A stretch of DNA of 24,603 nucleotides from a virus. The notes below the pieces were generated by a model. It made no database searches and was not told the DNA's origin. It saw only the letters and a program-made list of their open reading frames with translations. Made by a program: the position numbers and the translations under genes. The DNA is taken from positions 1 to 24,603 of IMG/VR virus record IMGVR_UViG_3300032282_002295; one strand, 5' to 3'. Shown here piece after piece: positions 6,509 to 12,649 of the stretch; position 1 is the stretch's first letter, and every line of letters begins with the position of its first letter.

Positions 6509-6893
6509 AACTATGAAAGCTATAAGTCTTCCTAATCAGGTAGCTAAGACTCAAAAAGTATTCAATCAATTCATAAGGCTAAGGGATCAGGATAAGGGCT
6601 GTGTATCTTGTAAGTCACATAAGGTAGATCATGCTTCTCATTATTACTCAGCTGGAAAATATACAGCACTTCGCTTTAATGAATCCAATGTCCATGGAGC
6701 ATGTATATCTTGCAACTACTTCAAGCATGGAAACCTGATTCCTTACCGAGTGAATCTTGAGAAAAGACTAGGGAAAAAGACTCTAGAGCTGCTTGATGGA
6801 GTAGCTAATAGATCAACTAAAAAATGGTCAATTATAGAGCTACAATTAATAGAAAAAGAGTATAAACAAAAAATTAAATCATTAAACGATTAA
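6501..6893 (+). CDS. NinG/Rap-like recombination endonuclease
   Basis: 130 residues. The pattern C34-xx-C37, D43-H44, H47, H65, C68-xx-C71-N72 and H76 matches the NinG (Rap) family: treble-clef HNH-like endonucleases that resolve branched recombination intermediates in lambdoid phages. The segments HASHYYSAGKYTALRFNE and NVHGACISCNYFKHGN are typical. The protein is shorter than lambda NinG (about 200 residues), as in many distant phages. It overlaps the upstream gene by eight bases and is co-operonic with bet, which fits a role after strand annealing. Confidence 0.85.
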   Translation: MAKTMKAISLPNQVAKTQKVFNQFIRLRDQDKGCVSCKSHKVDHASHYYSAGKYTALRFNESNVHGACISCNYFKHGNLIPYRVNLEKRLGKKTLELLDGVANRSTKKWSIIELQLIEKEYKQKIKSLND

Positions 6894-6896
6894 ACT

Positions 6897-7094
6897 ATGC
6901 CAATTCCAAAACCAATACCAGGTGAACATACAGATGCTTTTATTGAGAGATGTATGGGTGATTCTGTTATGGTTAATGATTATCCTGACAATGCTCAAAG
7001 ATATGCTGTATGTCAAAGTCAGGTAAAATCAAATCCTTTACAAGAAGCAATCAATAAATTAATTGATAAATTAAATGAAAAAGGCAATACTTAA
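6897..7094 (+). CDS. Small conserved phage protein (YPDxxQRxAVC motif)
   Basis: 65 residues. GEHTDAFIERCMGD (9-22) and YPDNAQRYAVCQSQ (29-42) form a pattern I recall from small phage proteins and from the start of some head proteins: two Cys, a basic Arg pair and an acidic turn. A short helix follows (about 47-62). No function is established to my knowledge. It lies three bases after the NinG-like gene and overlaps the next gene by 20 bases. Confidence 0.65.
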   Translation: MPIPKPIPGEHTDAFIERCMGDSVMVNDYPDNAQRYAVCQSQVKSNPLQEAINKLIDKLNEKGNT

Positions 7095-7266
7095 AGAGGA
7101 TTATTATTCGTATAACTATAAACTTTATGATAAAAAGGGAGCCGAGCTCACTATAAAGTTTAAGCATGGAAATACTTATATAGTCCAAAATGAAAGAGGT
7201 AATATTTACGCATTAAATAAAGAGAGACTAGATGAGAGTAAAATTCCCAGCACGACTAACACTTGA
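7075..7266 (+). CDS. Hypothetical small beta-rich protein
   Basis: 63 residues, Lys/Tyr-rich, apparently an SH3-like or small beta-barrel protein (strand-like segments about 18-29, 33-38 and 42-47). It overlaps both neighbours, by 20 bases upstream and 35 bases downstream, which is long for this genome. One of the starts may therefore be further in. No family is recognised. Confidence 0.55.
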   Translation: MKKAILKEDYYSYNYKLYDKKGAELTIKFKHGNTYIVQNERGNIYALNKERLDESKIPSTTNT

Positions 7267-7417
7267 ATATTTAAAGGAAAAAGAATGGCTCCAGGTTATT
7301 CAATATACTGTAGGTAATAGAGCCCATTTTAATGAAAGACTAATATCTATGAAATCAAGCTATAAACTTGACAATAGGACCTGGAGGATAGTTTTAACTA
7401 CCTATTCTAGAATGTAG
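7232..7417 (+). CDS. Hypothetical small basic protein
   Basis: 61 residues, basic, with a short N-terminal helix (LTLEYLKEKEWLQVI) and a beta-rich rest ending WRIVLTTYSRM. The ATG at 7232 overlaps the preceding gene by 35 bases. The stop abuts the TATATTTG box at 7418. No family is recognised. A real gene is likely because it fills the space in frame up to the next promoter. Confidence 0.5.
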   Translation: MRVKFPARLTLEYLKEKEWLQVIQYTVGNRAHFNERLISMKSSYKLDNRTWRIVLTTYSRM

Positions 7418-7425
7418 TATATTTG
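7418..7425 (+). promoter_or_regulatory. TAnnTTTG box, promoter for the replication gene
   Basis: TATATTTG begins at the base after the upstream stop codon and is 93 bases before the ATG at 7519. A weak gtttta (7391-7396) lies near the expected -33 position. It would give a leader of about 90 bases that contains the hairpin at 7461-7507. Confidence 0.5.
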
Positions 7426-7460
7426 ATTTGCGATGTAGAAGATCGTATTTATAACTTTTT

Positions 7461-7518
7461 GGCTGAAAGATGAAGGAGTACTTCTACTACTCCGAATTCA
7501 ATCAGCCTATTTTTTTTT
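7461..7518 (+). terminator. Nested hairpin plus U-run directly before a start codon (possible attenuator)
   Basis: The outer stem is GGCTGA (7461-7466) with TCAGCC (7502-7507). The inner stem is GGAGTA (7475-7480) with TACTCC (7488-7493) around a 7-base loop. The outer arm is followed by tat and then an unbroken T-run from 7510 to 7518, after which the next gene's ATG begins at 7519. This has the shape of an intrinsic terminator, yet it sits inside the leader from the 7418 box, so it may attenuate the replication gene or end read-through from upstream. Confidence 0.6.
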
Positions 7519-8190
7519 ATGAAAGATCCAGCATTTTTATTTTATCCAGGTGACTTTTTTATGGGGACTCAATTTTTTTCAAATGAACAAGTAGGTATTT
7601 ATATAAGGTTATTAATAGCCCAGCATCAGCATGGTCATTTATCGAAAGAACAAGTGATTCACATATGTGGAACATATGATTTGGAAGTGATGAAAAAATT
7701 TGCGGAAGATGAATCAGGTTTTTTTAATATACGTTTAGAAAATGAAATACAAAAAAGGATAAAGTACTCAGAATCAAGGAGAAACAATAAGATAGGTAAA
7801 CAACATATGAAAAACATATGTGAAACATATGATAATCATATGGAAAATAGAAATAGAAATATAAATACAGATATTAATTTATTAGAGGAGAGTATGAGAG
7901 GAGACTGGGAAAGTCACCGAAGACAATTCCTAGAAGATGGTTCTTGGCAGATGAGTTTCTGCACTAAAAAAAATATCTCTAAAATTCATCTTGATGAAAA
8001 GCTTAAAGAGTTTATTTCAGACATTGACCTAAAGCAAGATTACAAGCCTAAGAAGGAGCTACAGTCACATTTCACCAATTGGTTTAACAAAAACAAAACT
8101 ATAAAACATGGAAAATCAACTAAGTCAGAGGGAATCTATGAAGCCATCGAAAATCTTCGCAAATCAGGCGGATATTATACTGGCGACTAG
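7519..8190 (+). CDS. DUF1376-like replication protein
   Basis: 223 residues. The N-terminus FLFYPGDFFMGTQFFSNEQVG then IYIRLL (5-33) matches the DUF1376/YdaU family, winged-helix-like proteins at the replication locus of many temperate and virulent phages. A low-complexity linker (about 90-125, Asn/Arg-rich) follows. The C-terminal region (about 140-200) ends with LQSHFTNWFNKN, resembling DnaT-type primosome domains. The likely role is origin recognition or helicase loading. The last 83 bases overlap the next gene's first ATG. Confidence 0.75.
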   Translation: MKDPAFLFYPGDFFMGTQFFSNEQVGIYIRLLIAQHQHGHLSKEQVIHICGTYDLEVMKKFAEDESGFFNIRLENEIQKRIKYSESRRNNKIGKQHMKNICETYDNHMENRNRNINTDINLLEESMRGDWESHRRQFLEDGSWQMSFCTKKNISKIHLDEKLKEFISDIDLKQDYKPKKELQSHFTNWFNKNKTIKHGKSTKSEGIYEAIENLRKSGGYYTGD

Positions 8191-8743
8191 AGATACAGCT
8201 CCAGCAGTACAAAAATTAGATCCTTATCAGCTGAGATCTTCTTTAGCTGGATTATTAATCAGGGCATCGGTGATCACTGGTTGGCCATTACCAAAGTCTG
8301 AGGTATATCAAATTCTTTTAGATGAGTTTGAGAAATTGCTGCTAGAATCTTATCCAATTTTAAACATCAAGGATTTGGAGTATGCTTTTAGACATTTCGG
8401 TGATGAGAAGGAATATGGAAAGGAAATGAATTTAAGCCTCATTAAGGGAGTTTTGATGTCTTATTGGGCAGATAGACAAGAAGCAGTAAGAAATGCCAAG
8501 GATAAGCCTGAAAATGCGTTTAAACAGATTATATACTCTGATGAACAGATGGAAAATGAGATAAGAGGCAAAATAGAGGCTTTTTATCAGCATAAACGCA
8601 AAGGAGTGAAAGCTGCTTTATGGATGGATTATTGGGCTGAAACTTTAATCAAAGATGGATTCATTAAACATATTGACCAGGTAGATGAATTTGTCAAATT
8701 TTGTCTAGACACAAAATGTCCAAATATTTATAAAAAAGATTAA
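8108..8743 (+). CDS. Helical protein following the replication initiator
   Basis: 211 residues from the ATG at 8108, or 201 from the ATG at 8138 (MKPSKIF), which leaves a 53-base instead of an 83-base overlap; I cannot decide. It is mostly helical and Trp/Tyr-rich, with no Walker motif, zinc site or membrane segment. Adjacent position to a DUF1376/DnaT-like gene suggests a helicase loader or replication partner, by context only. No family is recognised. Confidence 0.65.
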   Translation: MENQLSQRESMKPSKIFANQADIILATRDTAPAVQKLDPYQLRSSLAGLLIRASVITGWPLPKSEVYQILLDEFEKLLLESYPILNIKDLEYAFRHFGDEKEYGKEMNLSLIKGVLMSYWADRQEAVRNAKDKPENAFKQIIYSDEQMENEIRGKIEAFYQHKRKGVKAALWMDYWAETLIKDGFIKHIDQVDEFVKFCLDTKCPNIYKKD

Positions 8744-8744
8744 C

Positions 8745-8876
8745 ATGAAACCAGAACAATCAGAAAACAAAACAATAGAGCTTACTGATGATGAAATCTT
8801 CAAAGCAGCCAATAGTCTGCCATTTAATTTTGATCAGGAGGAATGCTTTATTATGGGAGCTCAATGGTATAGATAA
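8745..8876 (+). CDS. 43-residue acidic protein
   Basis: A short gene beginning MKPEQSENKTIELTDDEIFK, one base after the upstream stop. The tail QEECFIMGAQWYR resembles a motif I recall in small proteins of Bacteroidota phages (F-x-x-GA-x-W-x-R). It is compact, acidic and without membrane segment. Coding is supported by tight spacing on both sides and an uninterrupted frame, but its function is unknown. Confidence 0.6.
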   Translation: MKPEQSENKTIELTDDEIFKAANSLPFNFDQEECFIMGAQWYR

Positions 8877-8893
8877 CAATTAAAACAAAGACA

Positions 8894-9184
8894 ATGAACA
8901 CAATTAAAGACAGAGTAAAAGATTTATTAGAAAGATTTCCTCATCTTAAAGATGATGACTTTAAGCTTATTTCTACTTATTGGCTAACTGAGACTGGAGG
9001 AAGATCCTATAACCAAGACAGGACAGCTTATGATTTTTTGCAACAATATGCAGCTGGGAACCTGACAAGTGCCGAATCTATACGAAGAGTAAGACAAAAG
9101 CTCCAGGAGGAAAATGTGAGCTTACGAGGACTCAATTACCAAAATAGGCAAGACCTAGGCGAAGAAATTAGAAAAAGTATATAA
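8894..9184 (+). CDS. Hypothetical small helical protein
   Basis: 96 residues, helical and basic. The first about 60 residues could fold as a small winged-helix-like domain. The C-terminal half is dominated by RRVRQKLQEENVSLRGLNYQ, a basic amphipathic stretch compatible with nucleic-acid binding. It follows the replication genes after a 17-base gap. The family is probably a widespread uncharacterised phage one; I cannot name it. Confidence 0.65.
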   Translation: MNTIKDRVKDLLERFPHLKDDDFKLISTYWLTETGGRSYNQDRTAYDFLQQYAAGNLTSAESIRRVRQKLQEENVSLRGLNYQNRQDLGEEIRKSI

Positions 9185-9190
9185 ATTTCA

Positions 9191-9198
9191 TATATTTG
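9191..9198 (+). promoter_or_regulatory. TAnnTTTG box before membrane protein gene
   Basis: TATATTTG ends nine bases before the ATG at 9207, in a 22-base gap. There is no -33 partner. Positional support only. Confidence 0.35.
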
Positions 9199-9206
9199 AA
9201 AGAAAA

Positions 9207-9416
9207 ATGAAACTTAAAAACATAATAGGAATATTAGCGATTTTAGTTATCATCTACAATGTTTATACTAATTTCAACATTGATCCAGACTTGACTTTAA
9301 CTAAATGGGTTGGATATAAGTTTGGATTTAACTACAATGACAACCTATTACCAAAGGCTATAGCTATTGTTTTAATAGTTATTTATGGATTGTTAGCTCA
9401 AAAAGACTTTGATTAA
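9207..9416 (+). CDS. Small two-segment membrane protein
   Basis: 69 residues. Hydrophobic segments at about 4-18 and 49-64 flank a polar loop with aromatic residues (about 20-48). It is the last plus-strand gene before the minus-strand pair, and its stop overlaps the end of the HExxH gene by four bases (convergent). It might be a second holin-like or superinfection-exclusion protein, but nothing distinguishes these. Confidence 0.65.
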   Translation: MKLKNIIGILAILVIIYNVYTNFNIDPDLTLTKWVGYKFGFNYNDNLLPKAIAIVLIVIYGLLAQKDFD

Positions 9417-9652
9417 TTTTCTATCCTTCTATAGTTTTGCTCCCATAATAACTTACACAATTCTCTACTTTGCTTTACTACCTTGGATTCTGACCATTCA
9501 GGATTAAGAAGATGTAGCATCTCATGAACTAGATATAATAGATGTCTTCTACCTTTAAGCCTACTGTCTAATTCTATATGGTTTAGGCCTAAATGAGCCC
9601 AACCATGAACTCTGTCTTGTCCTAGTTTTCTATGGGTAACTTTTACTTTCAT
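9413..9652 (-). CDS. Small HExxH metalloprotein (SprT-like?)
   Basis: 79 residues. H43-E-M-L-H47 followed by E55 gives the classical HExxH...E zinc-peptidase layout on a short scaffold. The preceding strand LGLNHIELDSRLKGRR resembles SprT/WSS1-type minimal proteases, but the protein is only about half the usual length and lacks a Cys cluster. It starts in an ATGA overlap with the phosphoesterase gene, so the two are translated together. Substrate unknown; the catalytic motif is clear. Confidence 0.7.
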   Translation of the reverse strand: MKVKVTHRKLGQDRVHGWAHLGLNHIELDSRLKGRRHLLYLVHEMLHLLNPEWSESKVVKQSRELCKLLWEQNYRRIEN

Positions 9653-10614
9653 GGTTCAATTTGTTCAACCACAAAGCTATCATCATTGTTTACTTTTATC
9701 CAGGAAAATCCTAGCTGATATTGATTCTTGAATGGGTTATAGTCAGGACTTAACTCTGACAAACAACCATTTATGAAAGTTTTAAATAATCCTTTTTGAT
9801 TCTTAAAAGTTTTTGATTGAGGAACATGAAGATGACCACACATAAAATCTACTCCTGTCATATCAAATAGGGCCTTACATGGATTAGCTGGAGCAAATCT
9901 TGTATTGAATAAATGATGACCATGATGAAGATGTAGATTACCAGCTTTAAGTATAGTCTTATCATCTATTATCTTTATTCTTTCTTCATTTAACCTCAGT
10001 CTTTCCTCTATCGTAAAATATGGATCATTGAAGATTTCTCTGCATTTACTCATGAGGTATTTTTCCCATCTCATGCAATGGTTACCTTTCATCCAGTATA
10101 TATGAGCATCAGGGAAAGCAGCCCTAAGAGATCTAAGGAAATTCTTACATATATCAAACTCTTCTACCTGGTCCCTGCTATTAGGATCACCTCCAAAATG
10201 GCTTATCTGATGATTATCTATTACATCACCTAATAAGATTATAGTATTTATTTTTCTTTCGATACCAAAGTAAATAGCCTCCTCAATAGCTTTGATATTA
10301 TGATAAGGAATGTGAAGGTCAGATAAAACCAAGATATTATCACAACCTTTAGGAAGATGGATAGGTTCTCTTTTCTTCTCATAACTTTGGGGGATATTGA
10401 ATGGATTTCTAGGCCTATCATCTACAAACTTTTCTCGGCTTATTCTATCTCTATTACCTGACTTACCTTCTATATATCTTAAAACTCTTCTCGCATCTTC
10501 CATGTCTTTAAACAATAAAGTATGGTCTTTATACATGATCCTAGCTAATGTTCTGGTAGGGATTTCATAACCGTATGTTTTACGATATAATTCAGCTAAA
10601 GCTGTTTTTTTCAT
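9649..10614 (-). CDS. Calcineurin-like metallophosphoesterase
   Basis: 321 residues. The five signature blocks are present: D99-L-H101, G129-D130-VIDNH, G177-N178-H179, H231-G-H-H and G260-H261-L-H263. These bind the two-metal centre and hydrolyse phosphate esters; the family includes Mre11/SbcD nucleases and nucleotide phosphatases. Residues 1-35 look like a helix-turn-helix (RKTYGYEIPTRTLARIM), which suggests DNA contact. It is transcribed opposite to nearly everything else, with the small HExxH gene behind it, and diverges from the TerS-like gene. It could act as a DNA end-processing nuclease; the substrate is not evident. Confidence 0.85.
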   Translation of the reverse strand: MKKTALAELYRKTYGYEIPTRTLARIMYKDHTLLFKDMEDARRVLRYIEGKSGNRDRISREKFVDDRPRNPFNIPQSYEKKREPIHLPKGCDNILVLSDLHIPYHNIKAIEEAIYFGIERKINTIILLGDVIDNHQISHFGGDPNSRDQVEEFDICKNFLRSLRAAFPDAHIYWMKGNHCMRWEKYLMSKCREIFNDPYFTIEERLRLNEERIKIIDDKTILKAGNLHLHHGHHLFNTRFAPANPCKALFDMTGVDFMCGHLHVPQSKTFKNQKGLFKTFINGCLSELSPDYNPFKNQYQLGFSWIKVNNDDSFVVEQIEP

Positions 10615-10627
10615 GTTAAGGGTTTTC

Positions 10628-10635
10628 CAAATGTA
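10628..10635 (-). promoter_or_regulatory. Minus-strand TAnnTTTG box for the phosphoesterase pair
   Basis: Read on the minus strand, TACATTTG ends 14 bases before the ATG at 10614. It lies in the 81-base divergent gap, so it is the natural promoter element for the two minus-strand genes. Confidence 0.4.
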
Positions 10636-10695
10636 TATTGTTTGTTTTATATTTTATAATTTTACATAATAAAAACATGAATAAAACCTGATGTT

Positions 10696-11028
10696 ATGCC
10701 AAATCCAGAGAATTTAAAACCATTTCTAAAGGGCAATCCTGGAGGACCAGGTAGACCTAAAGGAGTAGAAAACTCTAAAACAAGACTATTAAGACTTCTA
10801 GAGATTGTACAAAAAATAGAAAACCCAATGACTGGAGAAATAGAAGACTTCTCTATCATGGAACAAATGGACATGGCCCAAGTGATTAAAGCTTTAAAGG
10901 GTGATAAGGATGCTTATAAAGAAATACTAGATAGATTAGAAGGCAAGTCTGTAAATACTAATTTGAACGAACATAAAGGTGGAATCGATATCAAGCAAAT
11001 AACTGGAATGAATATTAAGGCTGAATAG
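10696..11028 (+). CDS. Small terminase-like protein (DUF5681-type)
   Basis: 110 residues. The N-terminus [19 protein letters not shown] (8-26) is the DUF5681 signature (Gly/Pro/Arg-rich arm) found on phage proteins at the TerS position. The rest is helical (about 27-90), which suits DNA recognition or oligomerisation. It would recognise the packaging site and feed TerL. TerL itself starts 6.65 kb downstream, after the sugar cassette, instead of next door. There is an alternative ATG at 10691, but it is out of frame. Terminator hairpins follow closely. Confidence 0.65.
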   Translation: MPNPENLKPFLKGNPGGPGRPKGVENSKTRLLRLLEIVQKIENPMTGEIEDFSIMEQMDMAQVIKALKGDKDAYKEILDRLEGKSVNTNLNEHKGGIDIKQITGMNIKAE

Positions 11029-11036
11029 TATCTTTG
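11029..11036 (+). promoter_or_regulatory. TAnnTTTG box directly after the TerS-like stop
   Basis: TATCTTTG starts at the base after the stop codon, 27 bases before the first terminator stem. Weak evidence on its own; noted as the first of four such boxes in 164 bases. Confidence 0.3.
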
Positions 11037-11051
11037 CTTTGTTCTCATGTA

Positions 11052-11059
11052 TATATTTG
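11052..11059 (+). promoter_or_regulatory. TAnnTTTG box upstream of terminator 1
   Basis: TATATTTG lies four bases before the terminator 1 stem. A transcript from here would be only about 35 bases. Confidence 0.35.
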
Positions 11060-11062
11060 GTT

Positions 11063-11095
11063 AAAATCCCTATGTTTCTACATGGGGGTTTTTGT
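11063..11095 (+). terminator. Intrinsic terminator 1
   Basis: aaaatccctatg (11063-11074), loop tttcta, catgggggtttt (11081-11092): about 12 pairs including two G-U, running into a T-run (11089-11093). It lies 35 bases after the TerS-like stop and probably ends that transcript. Confidence 0.75.
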
Positions 11096-11096
11096 T

Positions 11097-11104
11097 TATA
11101 TTTG
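11097..11104 (+). promoter_or_regulatory. TAnnTTTG box between the two terminators
   Basis: TATATTTG lies right after terminator 1, 38 bases before terminator 2. It could start a short RNA of about 60 bases ending at terminator 2. Confidence 0.35.
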
Positions 11105-11141
11105 TAAATATTATATCTACTGAATAAGGGAAATTCAAGTC

Positions 11142-11170
11142 AACCTCCATTTCTATGGGGGTTTTTCTTT
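11142..11170 (+). terminator. Intrinsic terminator 2
   Basis: aacctccat (11142-11150), loop ttct, atgggggtt (11155-11163): nine pairs with one G-U, then tttctttttc. It shares tttct..atgggggttttt with terminator 1, so the two look like diverged copies. Confidence 0.75.
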
Positions 11171-11184
11171 TTCATTTATTTAGT

Positions 11185-11192
11185 TATATTTG
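11185..11192 (+). promoter_or_regulatory. TAnnTTTG box upstream of the sugar cassette
   Basis: TATATTTG lies 20 bases before the small gene at 11212 and downstream of both terminators. It is the best candidate promoter for the 11212-17706 cassette and, by read-through, TerL. Confidence 0.5.
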
Positions 11193-11211
11193 ATTCACTA
11201 AACCAAATTAT

Positions 11212-11325
11212 ATGCAAATTCTAATCATCTCAACAATTATTGTATTCTGTCTTTTTGCAGCTTTTAATGCTTTACTAGGTACTATAGATCTTCTCTTACA
11301 GTTATTTAATAAGGATAAGAAATAG
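11212..11325 (+). CDS. 37-residue single-pass membrane peptide
   Basis: MQILIISTIIVFCLFAAFNA followed by LLGTIDLLLQLFNKDKK. One long hydrophobic stretch (2-30) ends in a positive tail (KDKK), so it should be an inner-membrane peptide. It is the first gene after the candidate promoter at 11185 and precedes the cassette by 53 bases. A clean ATG, an uninterrupted frame and the membrane pattern support it, but so short a gene remains uncertain. A membrane tether for the glycosyltransferases is a speculation only. Confidence 0.45.
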   Translation: MQILIISTIIVFCLFAAFNALLGTIDLLLQLFNKDKK

Positions 11326-11378
11326 AAGTAATTATCCGAATGCTTGTATAATTCAAACAAACCTTTTACCTTAGTTTC

Positions 11379-11915
11379 ATGAAAGTTTGGATAAGGACTC
11401 CATATTCTATTGAAAAGAATCTAGGCAAAGCTTATAATGAAGAGATGGACCTTATACCTGATGGTGATTCAGCTTGTTTTCACGATGGAGATACTATGTT
11501 TTTAACTCCTGATTATGGTCATATCATTGACCAATATGCTAACGCTAATCCTGATGCTGTTCTTACTTGCTGGACCAATAGGATTCATCAACTGGCAGTA
11601 GGTCAGCTTTATAATATCAACAGCTCAGATGTCAAGGATCACTTGACAGTTCAACAAGGATTCACTACAACTACTGAGATTAGTGGTCCAGTATCAGGAT
11701 TTCTTTTAGTTATACCTAAACACATATGGTTAATATATCCTTTCGCTGAAGAAAATATCTATAGACCTGGAGAGCTTAATCTCTTGGGTGTAGATAATGA
11801 ATGGACCAATAAGATAAGGAGGAATGGTATTCAAGTACTACGAATGGATGGTTTATATGTTTGGCATACTTACAGACTACTGAGCAATGGCTTAGATAAA
11901 TCACATCTTAAATGA
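11379..11915 (+). CDS. GT-A-like glycosyltransferase
   Basis: 178 residues. HDGDTMFL (35-42) holds a D36-G-D38 DxD motif, which in GT-A enzymes binds the metal and nucleotide-sugar. The C-terminal GVDNEWTNKIRRNG then IQVLRMDGLYVWHTYRL places acidic and His residues as in GT-A families that end with an active-site His. It is shorter than usual (about 240), so it is a minimal catalytic domain. It is the first enzyme of a tightly overlapping cassette. The donor could be the GDP-sugar made by the cassette's Gmd; that is inference. Confidence 0.75.
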   Translation: MKVWIRTPYSIEKNLGKAYNEEMDLIPDGDSACFHDGDTMFLTPDYGHIIDQYANANPDAVLTCWTNRIHQLAVGQLYNINSSDVKDHLTVQQGFTTTTEISGPVSGFLLVIPKHIWLIYPFAEENIYRPGELNLLGVDNEWTNKIRRNGIQVLRMDGLYVWHTYRLLSNGLDKSHLK

Positions 11916-12649
11916 ATAGAGAACAAGTATATAGCAGAATAAAGGAAGGAGAACCATTAAGTCTAATAAGATGTGGTGATGGAGAAAAGATAGTCCTAGA
12001 AGGTTTTGAAAGCTATGGTAATTATAACTCTGTACTCAAAAGACAATTAGGCTATTCACCAGCTATAGAAGAAGCTGAAAGAATAAGAGAGAATCTTATC
12101 ATGGCTATCAATGGATGCGATATAATTGGAGTTCCAAAGCATAAGAACTTAGATAGTATGCACAAACATTGGAAAGATGTAGAGATGACAATAGATATAT
12201 ATTGCCAAGCTCCATCATTAAGATGCTCTACAAATATTCATTATGATTTGTTAGAAAATAAAGATTATGAATCCTTATTAACTTCAAAACCTATTTCATA
12301 TATTGGATGCAGAGACTTAGTTACTAAGATGAGCGAAAGGTTTAAGACTCATAAAGTAGATTGGTATCAGATAGCTCCAGAGGCTAAGTACACATCAGGA
12401 TGGGAAGGACCTAAACATTATCCTGATCAGTTTAATAAGGTGGAGCGATGGATGGATGTAGTTAAAGCTCATGGTAAGATTCTTTTAGTAGGAGCTGGAT
12501 TCATTGGAAAGATATATTGTAACTGGTGGAGGGATAGGGGAGGGATAGCTTTAGACATTGGATCTATAATGGATGAGTGGGCTGGAAGAGTAACGAGGGG
12601 AGCTGATAGGGAGCTAGATAAGATTGAACTAACTAAATGGACTTTATGA
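11912..12649 (+). CDS. GT-D-fold glycosyltransferase-like protein (DUF1792)
   Basis: 245 residues. LSLIRCGDGE (16-25) and the C-terminal ILLVGAGFIGKIYCNWWRDR with GGIALDIGSIMDEWAG (190-225) are the two hallmark blocks of the GT-D/DUF1792 family. The founder, from a streptococcal serine-rich adhesin locus, adds glucose to protein-linked glycan. The RxGDGE block replaces the DxD of GT-A folds. It overlaps the previous gene (ATGA) and the cupin gene (ATGA). A role in extending a glycan on a phage or host protein is plausible. Confidence 0.8.
   Translation: MNREQVYSRIKEGEPLSLIRCGDGEKIVLEGFESYGNYNSVLKRQLGYSPAIEEAERIRENLIMAINGCDIIGVPKHKNLDSMHKHWKDVEMTIDIYCQAPSLRCSTNIHYDLLENKDYESLLTSKPISYIGCRDLVTKMSERFKTHKVDWYQIAPEAKYTSGWEGPKHYPDQFNKVERWMDVVKAHGKILLVGAGFIGKIYCNWWRDRGGIALDIGSIMDEWAGRVTRGADRELDKIELTKWTL

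Noticed and set aside
7433-7438. ATG-TAG start-stop in the leader of the replication gene
   Set aside because: Minimal start-stop elements can stall ribosomes, but a single chance occurrence in a 90-base leader is not evidence.
10662-10874. Minus-strand open frame covering the divergent gap
   Set aside because: It overlaps the DUF5681 arm in antisense, producing Pro/Gly-rich text; there is no start context, and it would block the phosphoesterase promoter.
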